From Hyaloraphidium curvatum (Eukaryota; Monoblepharomycota; Hyaloraphidiomycetes; Hyaloraphidiales; Hyaloraphidiaceae): a stretch of DNA of 64,000 nt. The notes beneath the pieces are model-generated. The model ran no database searches. It saw only the letters and a list, made by a program, of their open reading frames with translations, and had not been told where the DNA came from. The DNA is taken from NCBI GenBank assembly GCA_025558095.1, contig JAIVFI010000033.1, positions 1-64,000 on the forward strand, given 5' to 3'. The position numbers and the translations under genes are program-made. Positions 1-10,053 of this stretch are shown piece by piece (position 1 is the stretch's first letter; each line of letters begins with the position of its first letter).

Positions 1-131
1 CGGGGCTGGCCTGCCCGGACGCGATCCGGCACGTGCTTCTCCCGCGTTCCCCCGCGCCCTCTTCGCGCGTTCTCCATCTGACTTTTCCCTCCCTCCCCCT
101 CCCTCCGGATTCTCTTCCTCCCCCGATCCAG

Positions 132-622
132 TCCCTCGCCCCGCCCAAGTCCGCCGACGCCGTCCCCGCACCCCCGCAGGCCGTCGCCTCGCTGATCGAC
201 ACATCCTTCGGCTCGTACGACAACTTCAGGCGCGAGTTCTCGGCCGCCGCCGCGGGCCACTTTGGTTCCGGGTGGGCGTGGCTGGTGCTGGACAAGAAGG
301 AGGGGAAGCTCAAGGTGACGCAGACGCACGACGCGGGGTCGGCCATCGAGGGTGGGGTCCAAAGGGCGGCGGATGAGACAACGGCTTCTCATCATAGTTT
401 CTCGAATGGTTCGCCACAGACCCCAACCACCACCCCCTGCTCACCTGCGACGTCTGGGAGCACGCCTACGTGGGTCCTCCCCCTCCCTCCTCCACCATTC
501 CACTTCTCACCCCTCCCTGCCAGTACATCGACTACCGCAACGCCCGCCCCACTTACATCGACAGCTGGTGGAAGCTCGTCAACTGGGAGTTTGCGGCCAA
601 GCAGCTCGCCGCGGCCAAGTAG
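132..622 (+). CDS. Fe/Mn superoxide dismutase, C-terminal part (5' end outside window)
   Basis: This is the 3' part of an iron/manganese superoxide dismutase, which converts superoxide to oxygen and peroxide. Three exons were read: 132-351, 420-469 and 524-622, with introns of 68 and 54 bases whose phases match (1, then 0). The protein shows the family stretch [11 protein letters not shown], then [10 protein letters not shown], the metal-ligand segment TCDVWEHAY and the C-terminal [26 protein letters not shown] is commoner in the Fe form, but metal use cannot be decided from sequence alone. The exon at 132 follows an acceptor (CCAG). The preceding exon, carrying the N-terminal hairpin, could not be placed in the first 131 bases and probably lies upstream of the window. 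The gene converges on the regulator at 830-3438. Confidence 0.9.
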
Positions 623-829
623 GCCCGACGGTGGAGGTCATCCGGTCGGGAAGGGCAGGGGACGGGATGGGGAGGCCGATGCTTCTTGCGACACGATCTT
701 TGGCACCTTCCCATTCCCTTTTCCCCGGAGATTCCGTCCGTCGCGTCCTCCGCGGCCAGCGATTACCGATCCACCCGCCGAGCATCCATGACCAGCCCCC
801 CTCCACCTCCCCAAACCACGCATCCGCAC

Positions 830-3438
830 CTACCCCTCCCCAAGCTCCTCCCCGCTCTCCAGAAAGAGCCTGGCGTAGTAGTTCCCCACCCCACCCTCCC
901 TGGGCCCGGGCCCCGCCGGCCGCTCGCCGCCCTGGATGTCCGCGATCCCCGGCAGCGCCGGCGGCGCGGCGAGCCGGACGCCGGCGGCCACGACGGCCGC
1001 ACGGAACGCGTCGGCGACCTTGCGCGCTGCACGGCACGGAAAACACGCGGTCAGCTCCAAAGGTCCGGGTGCAGGCACGGGGGTCGGCAACCCACTCTGC
1101 GGGCCAAACTTCCTCCCCACCGCCTCGATGCACCTCGCCACCGCTTCCACCGCCGCCTCCGCGCGTCCCCGCATCCCCTCCAGCGCCTGCCGTGCCTCCC
1201 CCTCGGCGTGCTCGGCCCGCGCGCGCAGCCCGACCGCCGACGCCAGCGCCACGCGGCCGACGACGAACGCCGACGGGTGCATTAGGAAGTGGTGCCACCT
1301 GTACCACGGGTCCGCGGCGTACTGCGAGGAAAGGATGCCCGCGAACTGGCGCACGCACCGCGCGAGCAGGGGGGCCGCGCGGCCCTCGGCCAGCCGCGGG
1401 TCGGGGCCGCCGCCGCCGGTGGGGTTGGCGGGGAGGTAGTGCTCGGCGGACTGCGCGACGATGCACAGCAGGAAGCAGAGGAACATGTGCGCGTGCGCGG
1501 GTTCGGCGAAATGCCGGTCGGCGCGGAGGAGGAGCGGGGAGGCGTCGCCGGCCTCGAGGGCGGGGCCGAGGTCCGGGGGCAGGGAGGGGTAGATGGCGGA
1601 GGAGATTGATTCGTACTGCGCCACCTGATCCACGTAGGCGCGCTCGGCGGGGTCCAGCTCGTGCTCGGGCTTGTGGTAGCACGCCACGGGGTCGATCCCG
1701 CCCTCGACGGCCGCCCGCAGCAGCGCGTGGCGCTTCCACCGCAAAAAGTTGCGCAGCTGGAACAGCGCCATGATGCCGGCCTTGTACCGGAACACGGGCT
1801 CGGCGAACTGCGCGACCATCTCGTGCTCGCGCGCGGGGTGCACGTCCACGTAGGCCGGGCCGCCGCCCGCGGGGCCGAACAGGAGATCGTAGGCCACCTC
1901 CGGGGACGCGTGGTTGAAGTACAGCTCGTGCGAAGGGAGGCGCAGGCGGTGCGGGTCAAAGTACGAGAAGGCGGCGCGGGGCAGGTTGGCGTAGTAGGCC
2001 GAGCCGAGGTCGAACGCGGCCAGGCCGAACGCGATGCGGAGGACCATGTCCCCCTCGATCCACTCGACCGCGTTGCGGGGGTGCGCGGCGGCCGCGCGGG
2101 GGTACAGCCGCGCGAGGATGGCGACGCTGTGCCGCAGCAGGCCGATGGATTTGCCGGGGAGGGAGGCCTGCACGAGCAACTGGAGGAACATGACCAGGAC
2201 CTGCAGGGCTTCGAGATCGCCGATGGGAGGGGGCCGGTCCGAGGGGGCGTAAAAGTAGCCCGCGAGGAGGATGTCGCGGGAGCGCTCGCAGTAGTACCGG
2301 GCCAGGCGGGCCTTTTCGCCGTCCGAGAGGCCGTACCCGGACAGGCAGACGACGCCGGTGGCCGCGACGGCGTAAAAGAGCGCGAACGGGCGGTTGGGCC
2401 CGTAGATGGGGCTGCCGCCGGTGGCAAAGGCGGATTCGAAGGTCTGGCGGTGCAGCACGGGCATGAGCGGGTGGTAGTGCTCCCAGTACGCCGCGATGGC
2501 AGGCTGCAGGAGGTCTGCGAAACGGGCGAACGAGGACGGCGGTAAGGAAACGTACCGGTGAGCGCAGGGCACACGGTGCGGCGGCTTGCGGCACGGCACG
2601 TACCTGGCAGGTACCCGGGCGGAGGGTGGTACATGGTCGGCCCGGGCAGCGGCATCGTCCACGGCCCCGGCGGGGGCCCCGACAGCGGCACCATCTGCCC
2701 CGGCCCCGCGGCGCCCGGCGGCGGCGGAAATAGCGGCGGCAGCATCATCCCGCCCGGCTGGGGGATCAGCTGGCCCGCGGGGATCATGGGGGAGGGGGCA
2801 AAGGCGTAGGGGGCGGGCATGGCGGCCCAGGTGGAGGGCACGCCGGCCCAGGAGGAGGGGTAGAGGGGGATGCCGTCGGCCAGGCCGCCCGAGGGGAAGG
2901 TGCCCAGGGAAAAGACGGCGGGCGAGGGCGTGCCGTGCGGCGACGGGTGTGCGGGGTACAGCTGGCCCGAGGCGACGGAGCCCGATGCGGCCGACGTGTA
3001 GCCGTCTGCGGGCGGGGAGTGCGAGGGCTGCGGGGGCGAGTAGCCGCCGTCCGAGGGCGTGTTCGAGGGCGGCCGGTCGGGCGGCGGGGCGTCCTGCGCC
3101 CGCAGCGCCGCCTCCATCTGCTGCGCGCGCCACCGCTGCGCCCTTCGCAGCCGCTCCTTGCGGCGGCGCGACACGGAGAAGTCCTGCGGTGCGCACGGAC
3201 GTCCCAGCCGGGAGCAGCGGTCGCAGGGCGATGCCGGATCGGGGTCTCCGTAGGTGCACCGGCGTTCTGCGGCGGGGGTTGCGGTCAGCCGGGCGGGTCC
3301 GTGGGCGGCCGTCTGCCACCCACTCAGCCTGGAGCACGCCTCGCACGACGGCCGCGGCGCGTCCTCGGCGGCGGGCGCGTGGTGGGCGGCGTGCGCCCCG
3401 TTCGGGGCCGCGGCGTGCGGCGGCCCGCCGTCCCCCAT
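830..3438 (-). CDS. Zn2Cys6 fungal transcription factor
   Basis: This is a nuclear DNA-binding regulator of the Gal4-type zinc-cluster family. Exons on the minus strand are 3438-3324, 3266-2604 and 2514-830, giving about 820 residues. The zinc cluster is complete only after removing a 57-base intron (3267-3323): CX2CX6CX10CX2CX6C at residues 32-63, including CDRCSRLGRPC. An Arg/Lys-rich segment (SRRRKERLRR) follows, then a long Pro/Ser/Gly-rich disordered region. The C-terminal half resembles the fungal-specific transcription factor domain (LLQPAIAAYWEHYHPLMPV, then HRQTFESAF). The second intron, 2515-2603, has a GTACGT donor. The start at 3438 is the first ATG in frame close to the zinc cluster, and a longer N-terminus cannot be excluded. 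Target genes cannot be inferred. Confidence 0.85.
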
Positions 3439-4509
3439 CGCTGCAATCGCCCGATCGCCCGATGGAGGAATTGCCGGTGCCGCGGGGAGTGGGCGGGAGA
3501 GGCCGGTCAGGGAGCGCGGGAGGGAGCGGGCCGCGCGAGACTCACCGCCGGCGTCGCCCTGCCCGCCACCGCCGGCCGCCGGGGACGGCGAGCGGCCGCC
3601 AACCGACCCCGACGGCGGCGACTCGGCCCCGCCCGGGCCCCCGCCTGCCGAGGCCATCTGCTGGTGCGATGCGACGGCTGGTGCAGACGGCCACCTCTTG
3701 CCGTGCGCCCGCCCGCCCGCCGATCGAACCGCCGCGGCCGCAACGCCCCGACACCGGGCACCTGCACTGCGCATCGGCCTTCTCGCATTACGGCTAGCAC
3801 CCCTGATGGGCCCGATCCCCCCGCATCCGCCCGGCTGCGGCCGCAATAGCCCCCTGCCTTGGCCCGAGCTGCCGCCGCCGAGGCCTCGGCCCGCAGCGGA
3901 GACCGAGCCGGCCAGGCGCCCGCTCCGCCCCGCTCGGCGCCTCACCTCGCCCCATCCGCGGACTCGCATCCGCATCCACCGTGTCCGGGGAACTCCGCGG
4001 CGCCGCATCCGCCTCCCCGCCGATCGACCCTCGGCCGACGGGGCCAGACCCGGCGATGCAACCCCCGGGATCGACGCCCGCATCGGCCACCGTCCCCGGG
4101 CTCCCCGTCCCATCGCGAACCGCCGCGGGTCTGCAGCGGATCACATCGGGGTGTCCGCTGCTTCCGCAAGCCGGGGACCGGGAGCCGCCCGCTTTTGCGC
4201 ACCGGCGGCCGGCCGTCGGGCAGATTTGCCCCGGGGTTGCCGCCGGGGACCGACCCTCATTACCTTCGACCCCAAAAATGGCATTGACAGACATCACGAA
4301 ACCAACGAGCTATAGCGCAGCATATGGCTGCTTTTTCGGCGGCGCCGCGACCGCGGGAATCGGCGGCTGTTTTTCGGATGGCATGCGCCTCGCCCGCGCG
4401 GGCGATGCGGTGGTGTCCCAAGCGTCCGAGCGTCCAAGCAGTCCCTCACACAGCATCCCACCACTCCGACGACGCAGCAGCGGTGCCCCTCCTCCCCACC
4501 CTGCCGCAC
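3439..4509. other. Intergenic, presumed 5' region of the zinc-cluster gene
   Basis: About 1.07 kb with several long open frames on both strands. They have no recognisable motif and Arg/Pro-rich composition, as expected of GC-rich non-coding DNA. No gene, repeat or RNA was recognised. It presumably holds the promoter of the minus-strand regulator starting at 3438. Confidence 0.4.
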
Positions 4510-4932
4510 TCAGAGCCTGCACCGCACCTCCCACCCCCCCCCCATCCCTCCCCTCCCTCCTCCGTGACCCCCCCTCACCAGCCCCGCCTCCCTCCCTCCC
4601 AGATGCACCACCTGCTCCGCGTTCCACACCTCCTCCCCCGTGTGCAGCCGCGCCCCCCTCCCGCGCTCGCACGGCAGCACCCGCGCGCCCAGCGCGTGCC
4701 ACGCTTGGAGGGTCGCCCAGACATCCGTGGCGAACCCCCGCAGGCGCCTGATATCCCGGAGCATCGCGGCAGCGGGCTCCAGGCCGCGCGGGGGGCGGGC
4801 GGCGTCGAACGCACCGGCGGCCGGGCGGAGGGCGGCGAGGGTGCCGCTGAGCGCCGCAAAGGCCAGTTCCCCGGCCTCGGGGGCTTCGCACGCGGCGCTG
4901 ATGGCGGAGACGAAGTGCTCGGCGGGCTCCAT
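4510..4932 (-). CDS. Small hypothetical protein (doubtful)
   Basis: An open frame of 140 codons starting with MEPAEHFVSAISAAC. The first hundred residues are Ala/Leu-rich and helix-like, with balanced acidic and basic residues (LRDIRRLRGFATDVW), which differs from the Arg/Pro-rich shadow frames nearby. The last thirty residues are Gly-rich and look less coding-like. It lies just downstream of the secreted-protein gene (stop at 5159) on the same strand. No family is recognised, and it may be a chance frame or may have an unrecognised exon upstream. Confidence 0.3.
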   Translation of the reverse strand: MEPAEHFVSAISAACEAPEAGELAFAALSGTLAALRPAAGAFDAARPPRGLEPAAAMLRDIRRLRGFATDVWATLQAWHALGARVLPCERGRGARLHTGEEVWNAEQVVHLGGREAGLVRGGHGGGRGGMGGGWEVRCRL

Positions 4933-5158
4933 GCGGGATTCGGGGGCGCGGGGAGCGGTGTTTGGGAGGTGTTTTTCTTCGCGGGGGGACACCAGCCCGG
5001 CATGCGGGGGGCAAGGGGCGGTGCGTGGCGTCGGCAAGACGGACGGACGGGCGTTCCCGGGCGATCGGTCGACACCTTTATCCGGCATCGGGTGGTTAAG
5101 CATATCGTGAGCCCAGCTCCAGCATCCCCCCCCCGCATCCCCGTCCGCCCGGCGGGGA

Positions 5159-6294
5159 TCACCGCTTCTTGGTCGTGGTGCGCCTCTTCTTCGACGTCGT
5201 CCTGCGCCTGCTCGTCGTCTTTTTCCTCGCCGTCGTCTTTTTGGCCGCGGCGGCTTTGGTGGTCGCCTTGCGTGCGGTGGACTTTGCCGGCGGCGGCGGC
5301 GGCGGCGGCGGAGGTGGAGGGGGGGGCGGCGGTGGGGAGGCGGGGTAGCGCAGCGGGCTGGACGCTGTCGCCGACGTCGCGGAGGGCGACGATCAGCATC
5401 CGGCTGCGAGAAGAGGCGGCGGCGGTACCCACCCATTGACCCGCAGGTCGTCGCGACCGTCGACACCTCGTCGTGCTGGCATCGCTTGGCGCCCTCGCGG
5501 TCGGCCGTGCACCATCCGGCAAAGTGGTTAGCGGCCGAGGTCCTGTTCATCTGCCGCGCGGTGTCCCGGGTGAGGATGTTGCCGCTGGAGGCGAGGCGTG
5601 GGGGGTGACCCACCACCGAGAGCTGCGCCTGGTACAGCTCGCCGGCGGCCGCCGGCACCGGGCACGCCGCGGTATCGGCGCGCTGCCGGTAGTACAGCTT
5701 GTGCATGTCGACGTACCGGTCTGCCGACCCCCGCGGTCGTCAGCGGGAGCCCCCGAACCCGCGCCGCGGACCGCGACCCACAGTTGAGGATGTTGGCGGG
5801 CACCGAGTCCCCCGCCACCCACCCGACCACCCCTTCCCGCGACACGGGCAGCTCGTTGCCCACTTTGCAGGTGTAGAAGCGGGGGATGTCCCACCACCCG
5901 ATGTTGCAGCCCGTGAAGACGCCCTCGCAGCTGTCCTTGGTGTCGTCGATCCTGCGGGGAGGCGGGGGGGTTAGCGGGGTCCGGGCGGGGGGGGGCAAGG
6001 AGTGGCGCACCAGCTCTCCATCCAGAACTCGAAGGTGACGTCGTTTCCTGTTTGAACCCGGAAGGAGGACGGCCGGCGGGGCGCGGGCGGTCAGGCACCG
6101 CTCCGCCTCTTCAGCCCGGCGGCGGGCCCACCGATGGTCATGCACCGCGGGCCGACGTGGTAGAACACGGTGAACGTGCGGACGATGGCGGCGTCGGTTC
6201 CCCGGAGGGAGAGGAGGGCGAGGAGGGCCATGGCGGCGGCGGCGAGGCAGGCGCCGCTCCCGGGGCGTCGGGAGCCGGACATCGCGGCCGGCAT
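5159..6294 (-). CDS. Secreted protein with polycationic C-terminal tail
   Basis: No family is recognised. Five exons were read: 6294-6132, 6047-6011, 5951-5782, 5720-5441 and 5357-5159. The introns are 84, 59, 61 and 83 bases long and their phases agree, giving about 282 residues. The N-terminus is a signal peptide (ACLAAAAMALLALLSL, then an Ala-containing cleavage region). The middle has about eight Cys and a Trp/aromatic-rich stretch (GCNIGWWDIPRFYTC), suggesting an extracellular disulfide-bonded domain. The last exon starts with about twenty prolines and ends in about forty residues that are nearly all Lys, Arg, Thr and Ala (for example KKTTARKKTTSRRRR). The start could also be the second ATG at 6282. 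The last acceptor is the least certain join: an alternative acceptor at about 5410 opens a different frame (RMLIVALRDVGDSV), but that frame does not lead into the basic tail. Confidence 0.6.
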
Positions 6295-6727
6295 CCCCGA
6301 ACTCCGCACGTGGACAAGGCGATTCGCAGTTCGCCGCCGCGGAACGGTCCCCGGCAGGCGCGGCGGGGCGTTTGCCGCGGAGGGCGGAGCACTTGGCGGC
6401 TTGGCTGCCGCCGCGGCTCTGAACCCCGCGTCAGCTTCGATCGCGATCCCTGGGAGCACAGCTGTCGGCGCGCGCGCTTGGAGCCGCAAGGGAGGATGGG
6501 CGTGGTGGTTGGTGGTATTCATAGGATTTGTATCGGGGAGGCGCGTCAAGCCGACCGACAGGACGGGGGGCCGAGACGACAACGCCGCCTCATGGCAAAC
6601 AACTCAGCATCGTATAGGACGGCACAGCTACTCGATGGGCCCCCGTACTCAGATTTCCCCGCGCCGTCCCCCAACTGATCTATCGAACCCCCTGGCCGCG
6701 GAGCCGCACCGCCGTCCTGCATCCGTT
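6295..6727. other. Intergenic gap
   Basis: About 430 bases between two minus-strand genes. It should contain the promoter of the secreted-protein gene and the 3' region of the dioxygenase gene. No motif or RNA was recognised. Confidence 0.4.
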
Positions 6728-8103
6728 TCACAGCTTCGCGCCCGCCGCGTTCTTCGCCGCCTCGTCCGGCGCCACCCAGTTGAACTTGTTGGCGTTGGTC
6801 TCGGGCTTGAACAGGTTCTGCCGGCAGGCGTGTGAGAGCGTCCGCGACCGCCGCCGACGGAACCCACCATCGCCCGCCGCGCCATCCACTCCCCGAATGT
6901 CGGCGGCAGCGCGCCGTCGTCGACCGGCACGCGCGGGTCGCGGAAGGTCGGCGCGAGCGCGGCGATCTTGGGGGAGAGCTCCGAGAGGGGGTAGAGGAGC
7001 TGGTCGTCGTTGGGCCGGGACTTCGCGAGCGTCAGCACGAAGCGCAACGGCGCATCGGATCGGACACCCACGAAGTAGACGAGGCTGTACCGCGTCTCCC
7101 CCCCCTGTCCCATCTCCTCGGGCGGCGCCACCACCCTGTGCCACGAGCTGCGCAGGTACCCGGCGGACCAGGCCTGCAGCGCGTCGCCGACGTTGACGAC
7201 GATCCCCGCGGGGTTGGGCCGGACAAACTGCCACGTCTGCGTCCGGGGGTGGAGGATCTGCAGGCCGGCGACGTGCTGGTTGAAGAGGAGGGTGAGGGTA
7301 CCGAACTGCGGAAGGGGGCTGGTCAGCGGAGGAAGGATGGGGAGGGACGGGGCGGCTCTTACGTCGGTGTGGGCGAGGATGCGGGTGGGGACAGAGTCGC
7401 TGCCGAGGGGGAGTTCGGGGAGCTCCGAGACGGGAGGGTACCTGCGAATTTCACCGTTTCGGGGGAGGCGCCACTCAGCACGAGCGAGAAGCGACCGCCC
7501 GGTGGAACTCGCCTGAGGAACCGCACGTGGTCCCCGCCCTTACGCTCATAGTCGTGCCTGGCGTCGAACCACCGTTCGTCCTCGAAGCCCAGCACGTCGG
7601 CAAACACCGACAGCAGGTCGTTGCAGAGCGCGTGCGAGCTCCGGCTGAAGCGCTCGATGTCGGCCGCGCGGCGCTCGTGCAGGGGGATGAGGGGGATGCG
7701 GTCGTGGGCGTTGAACTTGGGGATGTTGACTGCGGGGGTGGGCGGTGCCGGTGAGTCGAGTGGCGAGGCACGGAGGGCCGGGAAGGCGACACCGACAGTA
7801 CTCGTTGCCGCCCGTCAGCGGCTTCCACCCCATGTACACGCCGCTCTTTGTCACGTCCAGCTTCTGCCTGTCCTCTAGCGGCGTCGTGAAGCTCTCCTCG
7901 CACAGCCGGAACATGTCGTCTCGCTGCTCCTCCAGGCCGTGGTTCACGAGGAGAAAGAAACCAGGGCCTTTCGTGCACGCGCGCTCAAATTGCGCAGCGA
8001 GCTCGCGCTTCCGGGAGGGAAAGAGGCTCCAGTCGACGACTTCGAGGTCGCACCACTCGGTACGCGACGGCGGCGAGGGGGAGGCGTGCGCCTGGAGCGA
8101 CAT
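6728..8103 (-). CDS. 2-oxoglutarate/Fe(II)-dependent dioxygenase (isopenicillin N synthase-like)
   Basis: This is a soluble oxygenase that couples 2-oxoglutarate decarboxylation to substrate oxidation; the substrate is unknown. Exons are 8103-7797, 7729-7513, 7441-7363, 7305-6868 and 6817-6728, giving 376 residues. The N-terminal DIOX_N domain contains GPGFFLLVNHGLEE. The catalytic domain has the iron facial triad His199-x-Asp201 (AHTD) and His257 (SSWHRVV), and the 2-oxoglutarate-binding Arg273-x-Ser275 (RYSLVYF). Length and order fit the family. The second intron (7442-7512) appears to use a GC donor (GCGAGT): only that join restores the FLRYPPV sequence expected ahead of the iron motif. 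The other introns are GT-AG of 50-67 bases. Relatives act in secondary metabolism, nucleobase oxidation or hormone oxidation. Confidence 0.9.
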
Positions 8104-8427
8104 GGCGGCGGGATGGGGAGCTAGGTGGCGGGGCGCGGGAGACAGGCAAAGGTGGGTTTCGGCCGCCCAGCGACGTGCGCAGGGCAGAGCGGAGAAGACC
8201 AAGAGAGTGCCTGCGGGCGAACGAGGCGGAGCAGCCGGCGGAAGGGTCTCGAGGTGTCGACGTGCGTAACTCGCGGGGACTGACCAGGGGTAAACAAACG
8301 CTAAGCAGGCGCCGTCGCTAAGCCTGGAGACTACAGAAAAACCCCGCCACGCAACCGCCTTCCTCGCGCGCGGCGAGCGATTTAGCTGCTCTCTTCACAC
8401 TCCTTCAATTTCCTACCCTTTCCTGGC
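8104..8427. promoter_or_regulatory. Shared upstream region of divergent genes
   Basis: 324 bases separate the start of the minus-strand dioxygenase and the plus-strand PMP3-like gene, so both promoters must lie here. No TATA box or specific site was identified with confidence. Confidence 0.4.
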
Positions 8428-9168
8428 ATGTCGGCCCCCCTCCTCGCCCCCGCCCCGCCGGGCCCCGCCGTCGTCACCCTCAACGACCTCCTCTTCTACG
8501 TCCTCGCCTTCTTCCTCCCCCCCGTCGCCGTGTGGGCCAAGCGGGGGTGCTGCTCCACGTGCTGCGGGTGCTGCGCGTGCTGCGGCGCGCCCGGGCTGGA
8601 GGAGGGCAGGCTGGACGACGGGAGGAGGGTCTATCTCCGGCGGAACGGGACGTCGTGGGACCTGTGCCTGAACCTGCTGCTGTGCCTGCTCGGGTGGATT
8701 CCAGGTCGGTGGACGTGCTTGCCGGCCCCCGCGATGCGCCACTGACAACATCGTTTCTCCCCTCGCTCCCGTTATCCTACCCGCCATCCTACCCGCCCCG
8801 TGCCAGCCCAAATCCACGCCATGTTCGTGGTCTACTGGAACCGCGAGCAGCTCCTCTACCCCGCCGAATTCCACGCACCCTTCTACCGCCCCTACGCCGT
8901 CTACACCTACTCCGCGATCCCGCCCCCCGGCGGCGCGTGGCCCGCGCCCGCACCGGCGCACGGTATCCCGCCGCCCGTGCCGCAGCAGCCCCGGCCGCAG
9001 CCCCAGCCGGAACCGTTCCCGCAGCCCGCGTATGCGGGGTACCCCGGGAACGTGTCGGGGGGGCCGCCGTCGGCGCCGGCCAAGGACGCGAAGGTGAAGC
9101 CGGATGAGCAGGGGCCGGCGCAGCCCCCCGACGAGGAGAGGCCGCCCCCGTACAACCCGGAATACTAG
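8428..9168 (+). CDS. PMP3/UPF0057-like membrane proteolipid with long Pro-rich tail
   Basis: Exons 8428-8704 and 8807-9168 are joined in phase 1 across a 102-base intron, giving 212 residues. The first part is a PMP3 proteolipid: a first membrane helix (LLFYVLAFFLPPVAVWAKRG), then a Cys-rich turn, then a second helix (DLCLNLLLCLLGWIP) continuing across the junction into AQIHAMFVVYW. Yeast Pmp3 is about 55 residues long and affects plasma-membrane potential and salt tolerance. Here the Cys-rich loop (CCSTCCGCCACC) and a cytosol-type C-terminal extension of over 100 residues are added. The extension is Pro/Gln-rich and ends in PPPYNPEY, containing a PPxY motif that typically binds WW domains of Nedd4/Rsp5-type ubiquitin ligases. 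That binding is inferred. Confidence 0.85.
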
Positions 9169-9423
9169 GCGGAGGGAAGCGCTGCTATGGGAGGGCTATC
9201 GGTGCCGTGTTGCGCGGGGAAGAGGCGCGCGGTGGCTCGCAGCTGCAGGATTCAATTCTAGAGGAACGAGCTGATGTAGCGGTCCTGATTGCCATCTGCG
9301 TCCGGCATTCGTATGTTACTACCGTTGCTCGTAGATCCCAAGCACCGTCCTCCGGAATCACAGATGTCGAACGCGCTCGGGTCATCGGTGGCGCGGTTTC
9401 GTCGCTCCGCATCTCATCGCGAA

Positions 9424-9870
9424 ATGGCCACCGCCCCTGCCGACAACCGCGCCCAGCTCGTCCCCGCCTTCTCCCGTCTCCTCGCCTCCGATGGCCGGGT
9501 CGCGGCGTGGCCGGGGCGGAAGCACCGCCAGGCCCTGGAAGCGATGCTAGCTCCCTACGTGCACTCTCGGCTCCTCACCGCCCGCGCGCCGGGGACGCGG
9601 ATGTCGCAGGAGGAACTCACGGCGCTGATGGTGGAAAAGGCGGTGGCGAGCTCGCCGGCGGACGCGGTGCTGCTGCGGCGGGAGATGGTGGAGCGCGGGT
9701 TCCTGGGACGCGACGACCTCGGGGCCGAGTACTGGATCCAGGAGGGGGGCGGGAAGGGGAACCCATGGGCGAATGATCGGAGTTGGATCGCGGAGGTGGT
9801 TCCGCCTGCGGCCAAGCCGGCAAAGGACGCTACGGTGGAGGGTGGGAAGGCTGAGGAGACCGGGGAGTGA
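9424..9870 (+). CDS. DUF2087-like domain protein
   Basis: A 148-residue protein starting MATAPADNRAQ. Residues about 35-110 resemble DUF2087: a Lys/Arg-rich helix (GRKHRQALEAMLAPYV), a Ser-Gln-Glu-Glu helix start (MSQEELTALM), then DAVLLRREMVERGFLGRD and the closing GAEYWI. DUF2087 is mostly known from bacterial proteins and is thought to be a small nucleic-acid-associated helical domain; its function here is unknown. The C-terminus is a short charged tail. An in-frame ATG at 9289 would add 45 residues of low-quality sequence and is less likely the start. The next gene lies 183 bases downstream on the same strand. Confidence 0.65.
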   Translation: MATAPADNRAQLVPAFSRLLASDGRVAAWPGRKHRQALEAMLAPYVHSRLLTARAPGTRMSQEELTALMVEKAVASSPADAVLLRREMVERGFLGRDDLGAEYWIQEGGGKGNPWANDRSWIAEVVPPAAKPAKDATVEGGKAEETGE

Positions 9871-10053
9871 AGAGGGCGTGTTTGACGATCCTGCGTACTT
9901 GGATCAGGGAGATGGGGGCACGATTAGCAAACATCTGTGCGTCATCCCAGCTGGTTTTCGAGAACCTTCGAAGGGCCAAGGCGGGGAATAAAGGGCGGCG
10001 TCGGGAGGCAGCAGGGCCCAGCGTCCCATTACCAAATACACCTAACCTTGACC

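Noticed and set aside
3-32. A short upstream exon for the superoxide dismutase ending before GTGCTT at 33
   Set aside because: Phase would fit, but the encoded residues do not match the conserved Trp/His-containing sequence that must precede the next exon.
3254-4315. Long plus-strand frames upstream of the first zinc-cluster gene
   Set aside because: Pro/Arg-rich composition, no motifs, overlapping frames on both strands; typical chance frames in GC-rich DNA.
5288-5332. Run of CGG triplets as a microsatellite or regulatory element
   Set aside because: It lies in frame in the secreted-protein gene and encodes the proline run before the basic tail.
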